Origin: Candidatus Brocadia sinica JPN1
GTDB taxonomy: Bacteria > Planctomycetota > Brocadiia > Brocadiales > Brocadiaceae
Reading direction: 5' to 3'
Length of the DNA stretch: 64,000 nucleotides
Assembly (NCBI RefSeq): GCF_000949635.1
Contig: NZ_BAFN01000001.1
Location: 1,426,001-1,490,000, forward strand
Numbering within the stretch: the first letter of the stretch is position 1; the number at the start of each line of letters is the position of its first letter. Positions 1 to 8,194 of this stretch are shown here, piece after piece. A program made the translations under genes and the position numbers. A model generated the notes under the pieces. It searched no databases. It was not told where the DNA came from and saw nothing but the letters and a program-made list of their open reading frames with translations.

Positions 1-2
1 CA

Positions 3-134
3 TCAGCGCGGGGTGAGATATTTGCCGAAGATAAACATGTGATTAAAACGGAGATCAAGGCCGTTACCTATCATTGCTTATCGATCGTCCAGGAAGATCA
101 CCAATGGAAGGCTCGGATTATATTTGATATATAG
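3..134 (+). CDS. Archease, C-terminal fragment (5' end outside window)
   Basis: The reading frame is open from the left edge and stops at TAG 132-134, giving 43 residues. The end reads EIKAVTYHCLSI, then a Trp, then ARIIFDI, which matches the conserved archease C-terminus (KAVTYH and a final FD[IV]). Archease is the small protein that activates the RNA ligase RtcB, helping its guanylylation and turnover. The next gene downstream, 97 bp away on the same strand, is rtcB, and archease-rtcB is a recurrent pair, which supports the call. Only the last third is visible, so metal ligands in the N-terminal part cannot be checked. Confidence 0.8.
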   Translation, partial: SARGEIFAEDKHVIKTEIKAVTYHCLSIVQEDHQWKARIIFDI

Positions 135-230
135 GTAAGCAGTAGGGGCAAAACGTCTGTTCGCTCCTATATCGTTTATCCATTTAGCTGAATGCTAAAT
201 GCTTATGTTTATGAAAAGGGGTTTTGTTTT

Positions 231-1682
231 ATGACAGATGACAAATATAAAATTCAGAAGATAGATGACTATCGCTGGCGAATTCCAAGGGAAGGCAAGA
301 TGCGGGTAGATGGCATTGTGTACGCCGATGCGCACATGCTGGAAGATATTCAAAAAGACGAAAGTTTGCAACAGGTGATTAATGTCTCTTTTCTTCCGGG
401 GATTATAAAACATTCGCTCGCAATGCCAGACATCCATTGGGGGTATGGTTTCCCTATCGGAGGCGTAGCGGCATTTGATATGGACGAGGGTGTGGTTTCC
501 CCCGGCGGCGTGGGCTATGATATCAACTGCGGGGTAAGATTACTGAGAACCGGGTTGTATCGTGTTGAGCTTGTCAATAAGCTGGAATCTGTAGTGAATA
601 CCCTATTTGCCAATATCCCATCTGGGGTAGGGTCCCATCGCAAAGATTTGAAACTTTCTCAACAGGAAGTAAAAAACGTGCTCAAGAACGGCGCGCGATG
701 GGCGGTCTCGCTGGGTTACGGCACAAAAGAAGATTTAGAACATATCGAGGAAAAGGGATGCATTGCGGGGGCTAACCCTGAACTGGTTTCAGGGCGGGCC
801 ATTGAACGTGGCCTGGCTCAATTGGGCACCCTTGGTTCCGGAAATCATTTTGTGGAGGTTGGCTACGTATCAGAGGTTTATCATGTGGAGATTGCACGTG
901 TGCTGGGACTCGAAAAAGATGGCATTACCATCGTGGTGCACACGGGCTCAAGAGGATTGGGTTATCAGGTTTGTGACGACTTCCTTCGGGTCATGATAAA
1001 TGCAGCTCGAAAATATAGCATAGAACTTCCGGACCGGCAACTCTGCTGTGCCCCGATTAACTCTCAGGAAGGGCGGGAATATCTTGCCGCAATGGCCTGC
1101 GCGGCCAATTATGCATTTGCCAACCGGCAGATGATTACCCACTGGGTTCGTGAATCCTTTGAAAGGGCATTACACATTGGTCCAAAGGAGTCCAAAATTT
1201 CCCCGGTCTATGATGTGTGTCATAATATTGCCAAATTTGAAGATCATATCGTGGAAGGTGAGAAGAAGCGGTTGTGTGTGCATCGGAAAGGGGCAACACG
1301 TGCGTTTCCACCTAATCATCCCGATACCCCCGATGCATATAAAGCAGTGGGTCAACCCGTTTTGATACCGGGGGATATGGGTCGTTGTTCCTATGTGCTT
1401 GTGGGCACTGAGAAGGCATATGCTGATACCTTTGGGAGTACCTGTCACGGGGCAGGAAGGGTGATGAGCAGAGGTCAAGCGACGAGGACGGCCAAAGGCC
1501 GAAGCATTGCCCAGGAGCTGAAGGAAAAAGGCATCCTTGTCCGTGCCGACAGCCGTGCCACGCTGGACGAAGAGATCCCAGAGGCATACAAGAATGTAAC
1601 TGAAGTTGTGGATGTCGTCGAACACGCCGGTATCAGTAAAAAAATTGTCCAGTTAAAGCCGTTGTGTGTTGTTAAAGGGTAG
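231..1682 (+). CDS. rtcB: RNA-splicing ligase RtcB
   Basis: RtcB joins RNA 2',3'-cyclic phosphate or 3'-phosphate ends to 5'-OH ends through a GMP-histidine intermediate and needs Mn2+. The protein is full length (483 residues from the chosen start) and has all family landmarks: RIPREGKMRVDG near the N-terminus, DINCG with the metal Cys at about residue 100, GSGNHF (His 206), VVHTGSRGLG (His 237), DVCHN (His 331) and the guanylylated His in STCHGAGR (about 406). I chose ATG 231 because an A/G-rich ribosome site (GAAAAGGGG) lies about 10 nt upstream. An ATG at 192 in the same frame would add 13 unconserved residues. It lies just downstream of archease, so the two probably form an RNA repair or tRNA-splicing operon. 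Confidence 0.95.
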   Translation: MTDDKYKIQKIDDYRWRIPREGKMRVDGIVYADAHMLEDIQKDESLQQVINVSFLPGIIKHSLAMPDIHWGYGFPIGGVAAFDMDEGVVSPGGVGYDINCGVRLLRTGLYRVELVNKLESVVNTLFANIPSGVGSHRKDLKLSQQEVKNVLKNGARWAVSLGYGTKEDLEHIEEKGCIAGANPELVSGRAIERGLAQLGTLGSGNHFVEVGYVSEVYHVEIARVLGLEKDGITIVVHTGSRGLGYQVCDDFLRVMINAARKYSIELPDRQLCCAPINSQEGREYLAAMACAANYAFANRQMITHWVRESFERALHIGPKESKISPVYDVCHNIAKFEDHIVEGEKKRLCVHRKGATRAFPPNHPDTPDAYKAVGQPVLIPGDMGRCSYVLVGTEKAYADTFGSTCHGAGRVMSRGQATRTAKGRSIAQELKEKGILVRADSRATLDEEIPEAYKNVTEVVDVVEHAGISKKIVQLKPLCVVKG

Positions 1683-1841
1683 CTTGGTAGTCCTGAAGTG
1701 CATTTTGGCAAACCATACAGAGTTGGTGCAAGAAAACTGTACGCATTGGACTTAATTAGAAAAAAAGAGATATATGCGACTGAAAAGATTTGAAGACAAC
1801 TTTTTGTGTTGTCGAGCCCTACAGGTATCGCATCCGTCATA

Positions 1842-1871
1842 TTGACAAATAATGTTTTAGAACGGTACACT
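1842..1871 (+). promoter_or_regulatory. Sigma-70-like promoter for pcm
   Basis: TTGACA at 1842-1847 is followed after 18 bp by TACACT at 1866-1871. It sits about 50 bp upstream of the pcm ATG chosen at 1920. Read by eye only; no transcription data. Confidence 0.5.
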
Positions 1872-1919
1872 TTGGATACTTCACAAAACATTGAGATATA
1901 TGCAGCACAAAGGTTTCAG

Positions 1920-2537
1920 ATGGTGCAGTACCAGCTCGTAAGCCGTGGTATTCAGGACGAGCGCGTGCTAAAGGTGATGTCGGAAGTGCCCAGACATCTT
2001 TTTGTGCCAGAATCATACCGGCACGCTGCGTATGATGATTGCCCTTTGCCCATAGGAGAAGGGCAGACGATCTCACAACCCTATATGGTAGCTATTATGA
2101 CACAATGCCTTGAATTAAAAGGAAAAGAGAAGGTATTGGAAATAGGGACAGGTTCAGGATATCAAGCTGCAATACTGAGCAAATTGGCAAGCCATATTTA
2201 CACAATAGAGCGGCATGTAACACTTGCGTCAAGAGCAAAAACTATTTTAAAACAAATGGAATATGATAATATAGACGTAATCGTGGGAGACGGGAGCCTG
2301 GGATTGACAGAGAAGGCGCCATTTCATGGGATCATTGTCACGGCCTGTGCGCCTCATGTCCCAGAGTGTTTATTAGATCAGCTTGAAATCGGCGGGCGAT
2401 TGGTAATACCCATTGGCGATCCTTACAATCAGGTATTATATCAGGTTCTGAAAACGAAAAACGGGGTAGAAAGCCGAGCCATCTTGGAATGCGCCTTTGT
2501 ACCTTTAATCGGTGAAGAAGGCTGGAAAACGGAATAA
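1920..2537 (+). CDS. pcm: Protein-L-isoaspartate O-methyltransferase
   Basis: PCM uses SAM to methylate isoaspartyl residues in aged proteins, starting their repair. The SAM-binding motif EIGTGSGYQAAIL is clear, and the N-terminal VPRHLFVPE and the GEGQTISQPYMVA segment are hallmarks of the family. From ATG 1920 the protein is 205 residues, the usual length. This start has AAAGG 7 nt upstream and directly follows a promoter-like TTGACA-N18-TACACT. The frame stays open upstream to a GTG at 1806, but that extension lies partly inside the promoter and has no ribosome site. The gene is cytoplasmic and is followed 39 bp later by the GH15 gene on the same strand. Confidence 0.9.
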   Translation: MVQYQLVSRGIQDERVLKVMSEVPRHLFVPESYRHAAYDDCPLPIGEGQTISQPYMVAIMTQCLELKGKEKVLEIGTGSGYQAAILSKLASHIYTIERHVTLASRAKTILKQMEYDNIDVIVGDGSLGLTEKAPFHGIIVTACAPHVPECLLDQLEIGGRLVIPIGDPYNQVLYQVLKTKNGVESRAILECAFVPLIGEEGWKTE

Positions 2538-2576
2538 TCATATTGGAAAATATACATTATCTGAAGAAAGACAATA

Positions 2577-4904
2577 ATGCCTAGAGATATTCCCGTTGGC
2601 AACGGTTCATTATTGGTTGCATTTGATGCGGACTACACCATTCGAGATCTCTATTACCCACGTGTGGGAAAGGAAAATCACGCGCTGGGAAATCCAAGCA
2701 GATTTGGTGTGTGGACCCGTGAAGGGTATTCGTGGATCAATGCACGCGATTGGAAGCTTTCCCTGGGATACCAAAAAGAAACCCTCGTAACTAACGTACG
2801 GGCGTTTCATGAAAATCTGGGTCTTCAGCTTGCCTCCAACGATGTTGTTGATTTTGAGAAGAATATCTATATGCGCAAGGTGACCGTTCGGAATCTAAAA
2901 GATAAAGAAAGAGATGTCCGTCTTTTCTTCCATCAAGACCTGAGTGTAATGGAGAACGAGATTGGCGACACGGTATTTTATGATGCAAAGCTAAATTGCC
3001 TCATCCATTACAAAGGTCCGCGCTATTTTTTGGTGAACTGTTCTGCCGGAGACGTCTGGGGCGTAAGGGAATATGCAACGGGAATCAAGAGACATCGGGG
3101 CGCAGAGGGAACATGGCGTGATGCCGAGGATGGCATTCTGGAAAGGAACCCCATAGCGCAGGGGTCTGTGGATTCAACAATCGGTATTCCGTTGAAAATT
3201 CCGTCTCTCGGAGAATCTGTTGTGTATTACTGGATCACTGCCGGCAGGAATTACGGTGAGGTTGATGCCCTGAATGACATTATTTTAAGCGAAAAACCAC
3301 AAAAGATAATTGACAGGACGGCAAGTTACTGGCGCCATTGGGTAAATAAAGAGGAATTTAACTTTGGAAACCTGCCAACTGACGTCGTTGATCTTTTTAA
3401 GAGGAGTCTGCTGATCCTCATGACACAGATTGATAGCGGTGGCGCTATTATCGCCGCAAATGACTCAGACATCCGACAATATGCAAAGGACACCTATAGT
3501 TATATGTGGCCAAGAGACGGCGCGCTGGTATCCCATGCACTGATGAAGGCGGGATACACCAACGCATGCCGGAATTTTTTTAACTTTTGCGCAAACGTTA
3601 TTACACCATACAATTTCTGTGCAAGCGTTATGGTGGAGAATGGTTTTTTATTGCACAAATACAATCCTGACGGCTCTTTTGGCAGTTCCTGGCATCCATG
3701 GGTAAAGGGTGAGGAGATACATGTGCCGATTCAGGAAGACGAAACAGCCTTGCTTCTCTGGGTACTATGGCAATACTATAACCTGTACAGAAAGATTGAT
3801 GAAATACGCCCCCTCTATCACTCCTTTATTGAAAAAGCAGCGGACTTTCTTGTGAGTTATCGAGATGAACAGACGGGGCTGCCACTTCCCTCCTATGACC
3901 TGTGGGAAGAACGGCGTGGTATCCTCTCCTTTACAACAGCCACCGTATATGGCGGACTCATGGCTGCCGCAAACCTTTCTGATATATTTTATCACACTGA
4001 AAAGGCGACGTTATACAGACAGACTGCAACACAGATTAAAAAGGCAATCGATCAACATCTTTACAGCGAGAAACATAAGAGATTTTTGCGCATGATCTAT
4101 CCAAAGGAAGACGGGGAATATGAGATCGATGCAACAATTGATGCCAGTTTGTATGGGATGTTCGCTTTCGGTGTATATGATTCCAATGATATCAAGATAC
4201 AAAATACGATGGGAGCAATCGAAGAGGTCTTATGGATCAAGACCAAGATAGGAGGAATTGCACGGTATGAATATGACCAATATCAACGTGTCGGAAATGA
4301 TGACACGATTCCGGGAAATCCATGGATAATCTGTACCATGTGGTTAGCACAATACTATGCATCAACGGCAAAGTCTGTTGAAGATCTCGAACGTGTGGTA
4401 AATTATCTACGCTGGGCCGTGTCCCGCGCATTGCCCTCCGGCGTGCTGGCAGAACAGATAAATCCATATACCGGAGAACCTATTTCCGTTTCTCCGTTGA
4501 CGTGGAGCCATGCTACCGTAGTACAGACGGTAATGGATTATCTTGAAAAGCTGCAGGAATTACATACCTGTGATCGATGCGGGAGGTCGATATTCCGTTA
4601 TGATCGGGCAGGTCGGCAACAGGTAAAAAAACATTCTCCGACACAGGGAGGAGAAATTTCTGACCAGGAACAGATCCAATACCTTGATCAGGCAAGTCTG
4701 AAAAAAGGCAGTGACAACATTCATGTGAGCGTGGATCAAAAGCAGTGTGTTGGTTGTGGAATTTGTGTTGAGAAATCACATGGAGTTATGGATGTGGTCG
4801 AGGACAAGGCAAAGATTATTGCCGAGAAGGCGGCAGACTGGGATATCCCGCCAGGATTTGAAAAGTGCTGCCCGTTAGGGGCAATTACGGTGGAAAAGAA
4901 ATAA
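2577..4904 (+). CDS. GH15-family glucoamylase-like protein with C-terminal ferredoxin domain
   Basis: Residues 1 to about 650 form a glycoside hydrolase family 15 protein of the bacterial glucoamylase/dextranase type (hydrolysis of alpha-glucans from the non-reducing end). Visible family signatures are GNGSLLVAFD at the start, YMWPRDGALV, DLWEERRG and SPLTWSHATVV near the end of the barrel. No signal peptide is present, so it should act in the cytoplasm on glycogen-like glucan. The last ~110 residues are unrelated. They hold a CDRCG pair (about 665), then CVGCGIC (about 723) and CCP near the end, which is the ligand pattern of a small 4Fe-4S ferredoxin domain. GH15 enzymes need no redox centre, so the fusion is unusual. 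Neither end shows a frameshift; the single frame runs cleanly through the junction. Confidence 0.85.
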   Translation: MPRDIPVGNGSLLVAFDADYTIRDLYYPRVGKENHALGNPSRFGVWTREGYSWINARDWKLSLGYQKETLVTNVRAFHENLGLQLASNDVVDFEKNIYMRKVTVRNLKDKERDVRLFFHQDLSVMENEIGDTVFYDAKLNCLIHYKGPRYFLVNCSAGDVWGVREYATGIKRHRGAEGTWRDAEDGILERNPIAQGSVDSTIGIPLKIPSLGESVVYYWITAGRNYGEVDALNDIILSEKPQKIIDRTASYWRHWVNKEEFNFGNLPTDVVDLFKRSLLILMTQIDSGGAIIAANDSDIRQYAKDTYSYMWPRDGALVSHALMKAGYTNACRNFFNFCANVITPYNFCASVMVENGFLLHKYNPDGSFGSSWHPWVKGEEIHVPIQEDETALLLWVLWQYYNLYRKIDEIRPLYHSFIEKAADFLVSYRDEQTGLPLPSYDLWEERRGILSFTTATVYGGLMAAANLSDIFYHTEKATLYRQTATQIKKAIDQHLYSEKHKRFLRMIYPKEDGEYEIDATIDASLYGMFAFGVYDSNDIKIQNTMGAIEEVLWIKTKIGGIARYEYDQYQRVGNDDTIPGNPWIICTMWLAQYYASTAKSVEDLERVVNYLRWAVSRALPSGVLAEQINPYTGEPISVSPLTWSHATVVQTVMDYLEKLQELHTCDRCGRSIFRYDRAGRQQVKKHSPTQGGEISDQEQIQYLDQASLKKGSDNIHVSVDQKQCVGCGICVEKSHGVMDVVEDKAKIIAEKAADWDIPPGFEKCCPLGAITVEKK

Positions 4905-4959
4905 AAAGGAGTGGGAGAGTTTGCTCAAACCGTGTCGCTGGTTACCACTGATAAAACCA

Positions 4960-5345
4960 TTACGGATTCCAAACTTGTGTCAGTGGTTTGGCAAGTGTTC
5001 TTTCAGCCAATTTAAAGATCATGCGGTGTTTAATGCGAACACCTTGTGGCCTCTTCTTTGTATCCGTTATAATCTCGCCTTGAAAGTTATCTGTGAACTT
5101 TCTCCCCAAAAGGCCATGACATCAGAGGCATCGAAGTTCACCAAGGCATGTTCTACCAGTTCAGAGTAGATCTCAACCAGGCTTTGCCGATCCTTGAACA
5201 TCACATCGGTAGCATATTCCCCTTGATCCAGCGCCCAATAATATCCTTTGGAAAATATCTTTTTGATTCAGGGCAGAACGGCATTTATTTGCCGGAAAAG
5301 AGCATCAAATGCCTTTGCAAAATTGACGCCAGGAAAGAGACATCA
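4960..5345 (-). pseudogene. Decayed hypothetical gene (frameshifted)
   Basis: This gap holds no intact gene, but the minus strand contains protein-like sequence in two frames. One frame reads NFAKAFDALFRQINAVLP, then a stop, then YYWALDQGEYATDVMF and SLVEIYSELVEHALVNF. Near 5104-5112, at a run of C and A, the sense shifts frame and continues as GRKFTDNFQGEIITD and RPQGVRIKHRM before stopping at 4960. The alternation of meaningful peptide with a stop and a frameshift is what a gene remnant looks like. I believe it belongs to a recurring uncharacterised family, but I cannot name a function. The remainder of 4905-5509 shows nothing else. Confidence 0.55.
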
Positions 5346-5509
5346 TTGATTTGCAAGGAATAGCCATATTACTGGCAAACTGAAGACCAGGAATTGTGCC
5401 ACAATGACATTATTAAATGGTTGGATTAAAAGAAGAAGATGATATAATAATATAGAAAATTTTCAACTTTTCAGAATTCATTTTTTCACTCTATGCAGGA
5501 AAATATTTC

Positions 5510-6676
5510 ATGACAAAAATATATATGGACAATGCTTCGGGTACACCCATGCACCCGAAGGTAGTAGAGGCTATGATGCCGTTTTTAAAGGAGGGTTTTG
5601 GCAATCCCTCGAACCTGCATCAATTTGGAAGAATTACGAATGATGCCATACAAACAGGACGGGGACAAGTAGCCAATCTTATTAACGCAAAACCGAATGA
5701 AATCACATTTACATCGAGTGGTACGGAGGCCAACAATTTTGCCCTGAAGGGCATACTCGCTGCCCACAAAAAGAGGGGAAATCATGTTATCACCTCACAG
5801 ATTGAACATTTTTCCGTGCTTAATCCCTTAAAATCATTAGAAAAATCAGGATACGAAGTTACCTATCTGCCTGTTGATAAATATGGGATGATAAATCCCG
5901 ACGATGTTAAAAAGGCAATGAAAACCACTACAACAATGGTGTCCATAATGTATGCTAACGGAGAGATTGGAACGATTGAACCAATGAAAGAAATCGGGGT
6001 AATCACAAAGGAAAAGGGTGTCATTTTCCATACTGATGCCGTTGCCGCAGCAGGAAACATACCCATTGATGTCAGAGAAGCAAATATTGATGTCCTGAGC
6101 ATGTCTGCCAATCAATTTTACGGCCCGCCGGGGGTTGGGGCGCTTTATTTAAGGGAAGGAGTAAGAATACTCCCTTTCATGGAGGGTGGTGTGCAGGAAG
6201 GTGGCCGCAGGGCAGGAACGGAAAATATTATTGGCATTGTGGGTATGGGAAAGGCCTCTGAACTGGCAAAGACAGAAATGACCCAGCGCATGGATAAGGT
6301 TCAGAACTTGAGAAACCAGCTAAGAGATGGCATAGTAAAAAATATTAATCATGTGCATATCAATGGACACCCGATGAATCGCCTGCCGGGGAACCTCAGT
6401 TTGTGTTTAGAATATATAGAAGGTGAATCGGTTTTATTATTCCTGGATATGCAGGGAATAGCTATTTCCAGCGGATCTGCATGTACCTCCCGGTCGCTCA
6501 AGGCGTCTCACGTCATCATGGCCACGGGCGTAGACGCTGCACTTGCACAGGGAACGGTACTTTTCAGCTTAGGAATTGATAATTCCGGGGATGATGTCAA
6601 ATACGTCCTGGAAAAGCTGCCTTCCATCGTTGAACGGTTAAGGCAAATGTCCCCGTTATATACGAAAGGGAAGTAA
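5510..6676 (+). CDS. NifS/IscS-like aminotransferase-fold protein lacking the PLP lysine
   Basis: The 388-residue protein aligns along its length with NifS/IscS cysteine desulfurases, which strip sulfur from cysteine as an enzyme persulfide. The catalytic cysteine loop SSGSACTSRSL is present (Cys 325), as are the stacking His (EH at 99-100) and the PLP-ring Asp (HTDAV, 176). Three key positions differ. The Schiff-base lysine of the usual SGHKFYGPKG is glutamine here (SANQFYGPPG, Gln 202). The PLP-phenolate Gln is Ala 179. The substrate-binding Arg before FSLG is Leu 351. It therefore may not do PLP chemistry and could act as a persulfide carrier or scaffold. The start has AGGA 10 nt upstream. 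Genes for a Uma2 protein, an IscU-like scaffold and a TusA-like carrier follow on the same strand. Confidence 0.85.
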   Translation: MTKIYMDNASGTPMHPKVVEAMMPFLKEGFGNPSNLHQFGRITNDAIQTGRGQVANLINAKPNEITFTSSGTEANNFALKGILAAHKKRGNHVITSQIEHFSVLNPLKSLEKSGYEVTYLPVDKYGMINPDDVKKAMKTTTTMVSIMYANGEIGTIEPMKEIGVITKEKGVIFHTDAVAAAGNIPIDVREANIDVLSMSANQFYGPPGVGALYLREGVRILPFMEGGVQEGGRRAGTENIIGIVGMGKASELAKTEMTQRMDKVQNLRNQLRDGIVKNINHVHINGHPMNRLPGNLSLCLEYIEGESVLLFLDMQGIAISSGSACTSRSLKASHVIMATGVDAALAQGTVLFSLGIDNSGDDVKYVLEKLPSIVERLRQMSPLYTKGK

Positions 6677-6740
6677 AGTCTTTACAATATCTTATATTTT
6701 ACCAAAGTGATGTGAGGTAAAAAAGATCAGGAGGTCTATC

Positions 6741-7292
6741 ATGGTGACGGTCATTATAGAAAAGAAAAAATATACCTATGAGGATTATCTGAAAACCCCC
6801 GATGATAAGAGGTATGAACTTATCAATGGAGAATTACTTATGACCCCCTCACCGATTCCAAAGCACCAACAAATCTCCGGGAAACTTGAATTTATGTTGA
6901 GAAAGTTTATTACAGAAAATAATCTTGGTGAGGTGTTTGATGCGCCATGCGATGTTTACCTTGACAATGAAAACGTAGTGCAGCCCGATATACTGTTCAT
7001 CTCTCAGGATAGATTGGGTATTATAGGCGAAAAAAATATACAGGGTGCACCCGATCTTGCAATAGAAATAATTTCAGAAAATAGTGTTTACAGGGATATG
7101 GTGCAAAAAAAGAGACTCTATGCGAGCTTTGGCGTTAAAGAATATTGGATAGTACTTCCAAAAGAGGAAGAAATAGAGGTCTATGTCCTGAAAGATAACA
7201 CCTACCAGCTTTATGATACCTATAGGAACACCGGTATTCTTGAATCACCCTCTCTGAAAGGTTTGAAAATAGTTTTAAAGGAAATATTTTGA
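6741..7292 (+). CDS. Uma2-family (DUF820) putative PD-(D/E)XK endonuclease
   Basis: The 183-residue protein has the Uma2/DUF820 pattern: YTYEDYLKTPDDKRYELING at the start, QPDILFIS in the middle, and the core LAIEIISENSVYRDMVQKK with the Glu and Lys of a PD-(D/E)XK-like site, followed by GVKEYWIV. The family is common in planctomycetes and cyanobacteria and its biological role is largely unknown. A strong ribosome site (AGGAGG) precedes the ATG. It sits between the NifS-like and IscU-like genes, 64 and 16 bp from them. This may be an insertion into a sulfur operon rather than a functional link. Confidence 0.8.
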   Translation: MVTVIIEKKKYTYEDYLKTPDDKRYELINGELLMTPSPIPKHQQISGKLEFMLRKFITENNLGEVFDAPCDVYLDNENVVQPDILFISQDRLGIIGEKNIQGAPDLAIEIISENSVYRDMVQKKRLYASFGVKEYWIVLPKEEEIEVYVLKDNTYQLYDTYRNTGILESPSLKGLKIVLKEIF

Positions 7293-7308
7293 GATTAGGA
7301 GTTCTAAT

Positions 7309-7734
7309 ATGCAATATAGCGCAAAGGTAATGGATCATTTTGCAAATCCCCGCAATGTAGGAGAGTTCCCTGATGCTGATGGTGTGGGGGAGGTTGGAAA
7401 TCCAGCCTGTGGCGACATTATGAAGATGTCCATCAAGGTCAAGGATAACGTAATTGTCGATGTGAAATTCAAGACCTTCGGTTGCGGCGCTGCCATAGCA
7501 ACCAGTAGTATTTCCACAGAAATGATTAAGGGAAAGACCCTGGACGAGGCCTTACAACTTACCAACAAGGCAGTGGCAGAGGCATTGGATGGGCTGCCCC
7601 CGGCCAAGATGCATTGTTCCGTACTTGCCGAAGAGGCTATTGAGGCAGCCATCGATGATTATCTCAAGAAGACGACTGGTAAAGGACTTGAAAAGAAGAA
7701 GGAACATGCACACGATGAACATCATGGGCATTAA
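7309..7734 (+). CDS. iscU: IscU/NifU-N-like Fe-S cluster scaffold with His-rich tail
   Basis: This 141-residue protein matches the NifU N-terminal/IscU fold on which iron-sulfur clusters are built. It starts YSAKVMDHFANPRNVGE and keeps all three cluster cysteines, in NPACGD, FGCGAAIA and KMHCS. The last ~16 residues are charged and His-rich (EHAHDEHHGH), an addition that could bind Ni, Zn or Fe. Start ATG 7309 has AGGAG upstream. Its presumed sulfur donor is the NifS-like protein encoded at 5510, but that protein lacks the PLP lysine, so sulfur may arrive by another route such as the TusA-like protein encoded downstream. Confidence 0.9.
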   Translation: MQYSAKVMDHFANPRNVGEFPDADGVGEVGNPACGDIMKMSIKVKDNVIVDVKFKTFGCGAAIATSSISTEMIKGKTLDEALQLTNKAVAEALDGLPPAKMHCSVLAEEAIEAAIDDYLKKTTGKGLEKKKEHAHDEHHGH

Positions 7735-7837
7735 ATTCGATTCCATAAGAAATTGTTTCAAAAAAGATCGGTTTATTCGTGAAAAAAATTGAGCAACTCT
7801 CTATAACGTAAATCAAAATTTAAAGTAGGAATTTTTC

Positions 7838-8068
7838 ATGCAGGCAGATGAAACACTGGATTGTTATGGGCTCATGTGCCCTATGCCCATCTTTAAAACT
7901 TCCAGCAAAATCAGGAATGTTGAAATAGGGAAGGTGCTTGAGGTCATTGCCACAGACGAAGGTATCAAGAAGGACATTGTTTCCTGGTGCAATACTACAG
8001 GAAACGAACTCCTGGAAATCAAAGAGGAAGATGGAGAAATTCACGTTTTTATCAGAAGGCGAAAATAG
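7838..8068 (+). CDS. TusA/SirA-family sulfur carrier protein
   Basis: A 76-residue protein of the TusA/SirA/YedF family. The hallmark Cys-Pro-X-Pro is present (CYGLMCPMPI), where the Cys carries persulfide sulfur. The rest follows the two-layer alpha/beta pattern (KVLEVIATDEGIKKDIVSWC, then a beta end). Start ATG 7838 has AGGA upstream. It closes the NifS-like/Uma2/IscU cluster, about 100 bp after iscU. In context it probably passes sulfur to or from the IscU-like scaffold or a sulfur-oxidation or thiolation pathway; which one cannot be read from sequence. Confidence 0.88.
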   Translation: MQADETLDCYGLMCPMPIFKTSSKIRNVEIGKVLEVIATDEGIKKDIVSWCNTTGNELLEIKEEDGEIHVFIRRRK

Positions 8069-8088
8069 GTATTGCCATAAGTAAATCC

Positions 8089-8115
8089 GTAGGGACATGG
8101 AGCGCCGTGTCCCTA
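8089..8115. repeat. Palindromic repeat, GTAGGGACA family
   Basis: TAGGGACATGG at 8090-8100 pairs with CCGTGTCCCTA at 8105-8115 with one G-T mismatch. A second, perfect copy lies at 12589-12616. It sits between convergent tusA-like and mlaD, so it could also act as a bidirectional terminator. Confidence 0.75.
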
Positions 8116-8194
8116 GCTATCCCAATCTGATAAAAAAAGCAAAAACAAGCCATCTCTTATGGCCCCCCCTAAGCAGTTATACGGTTATAATTCT

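Noticed and set aside
1312-1891. Minus-strand open frames across the rtcB 3' end
   Set aside because: They lie opposite a fully conserved gene and show no independent motif.
4921-5363. Two plus-strand open frames (82 and 71 codons)
   Set aside because: No ribosome site or recognisable motif; the meaningful peptide lies on the minus strand, so these are shadows of the decayed gene.
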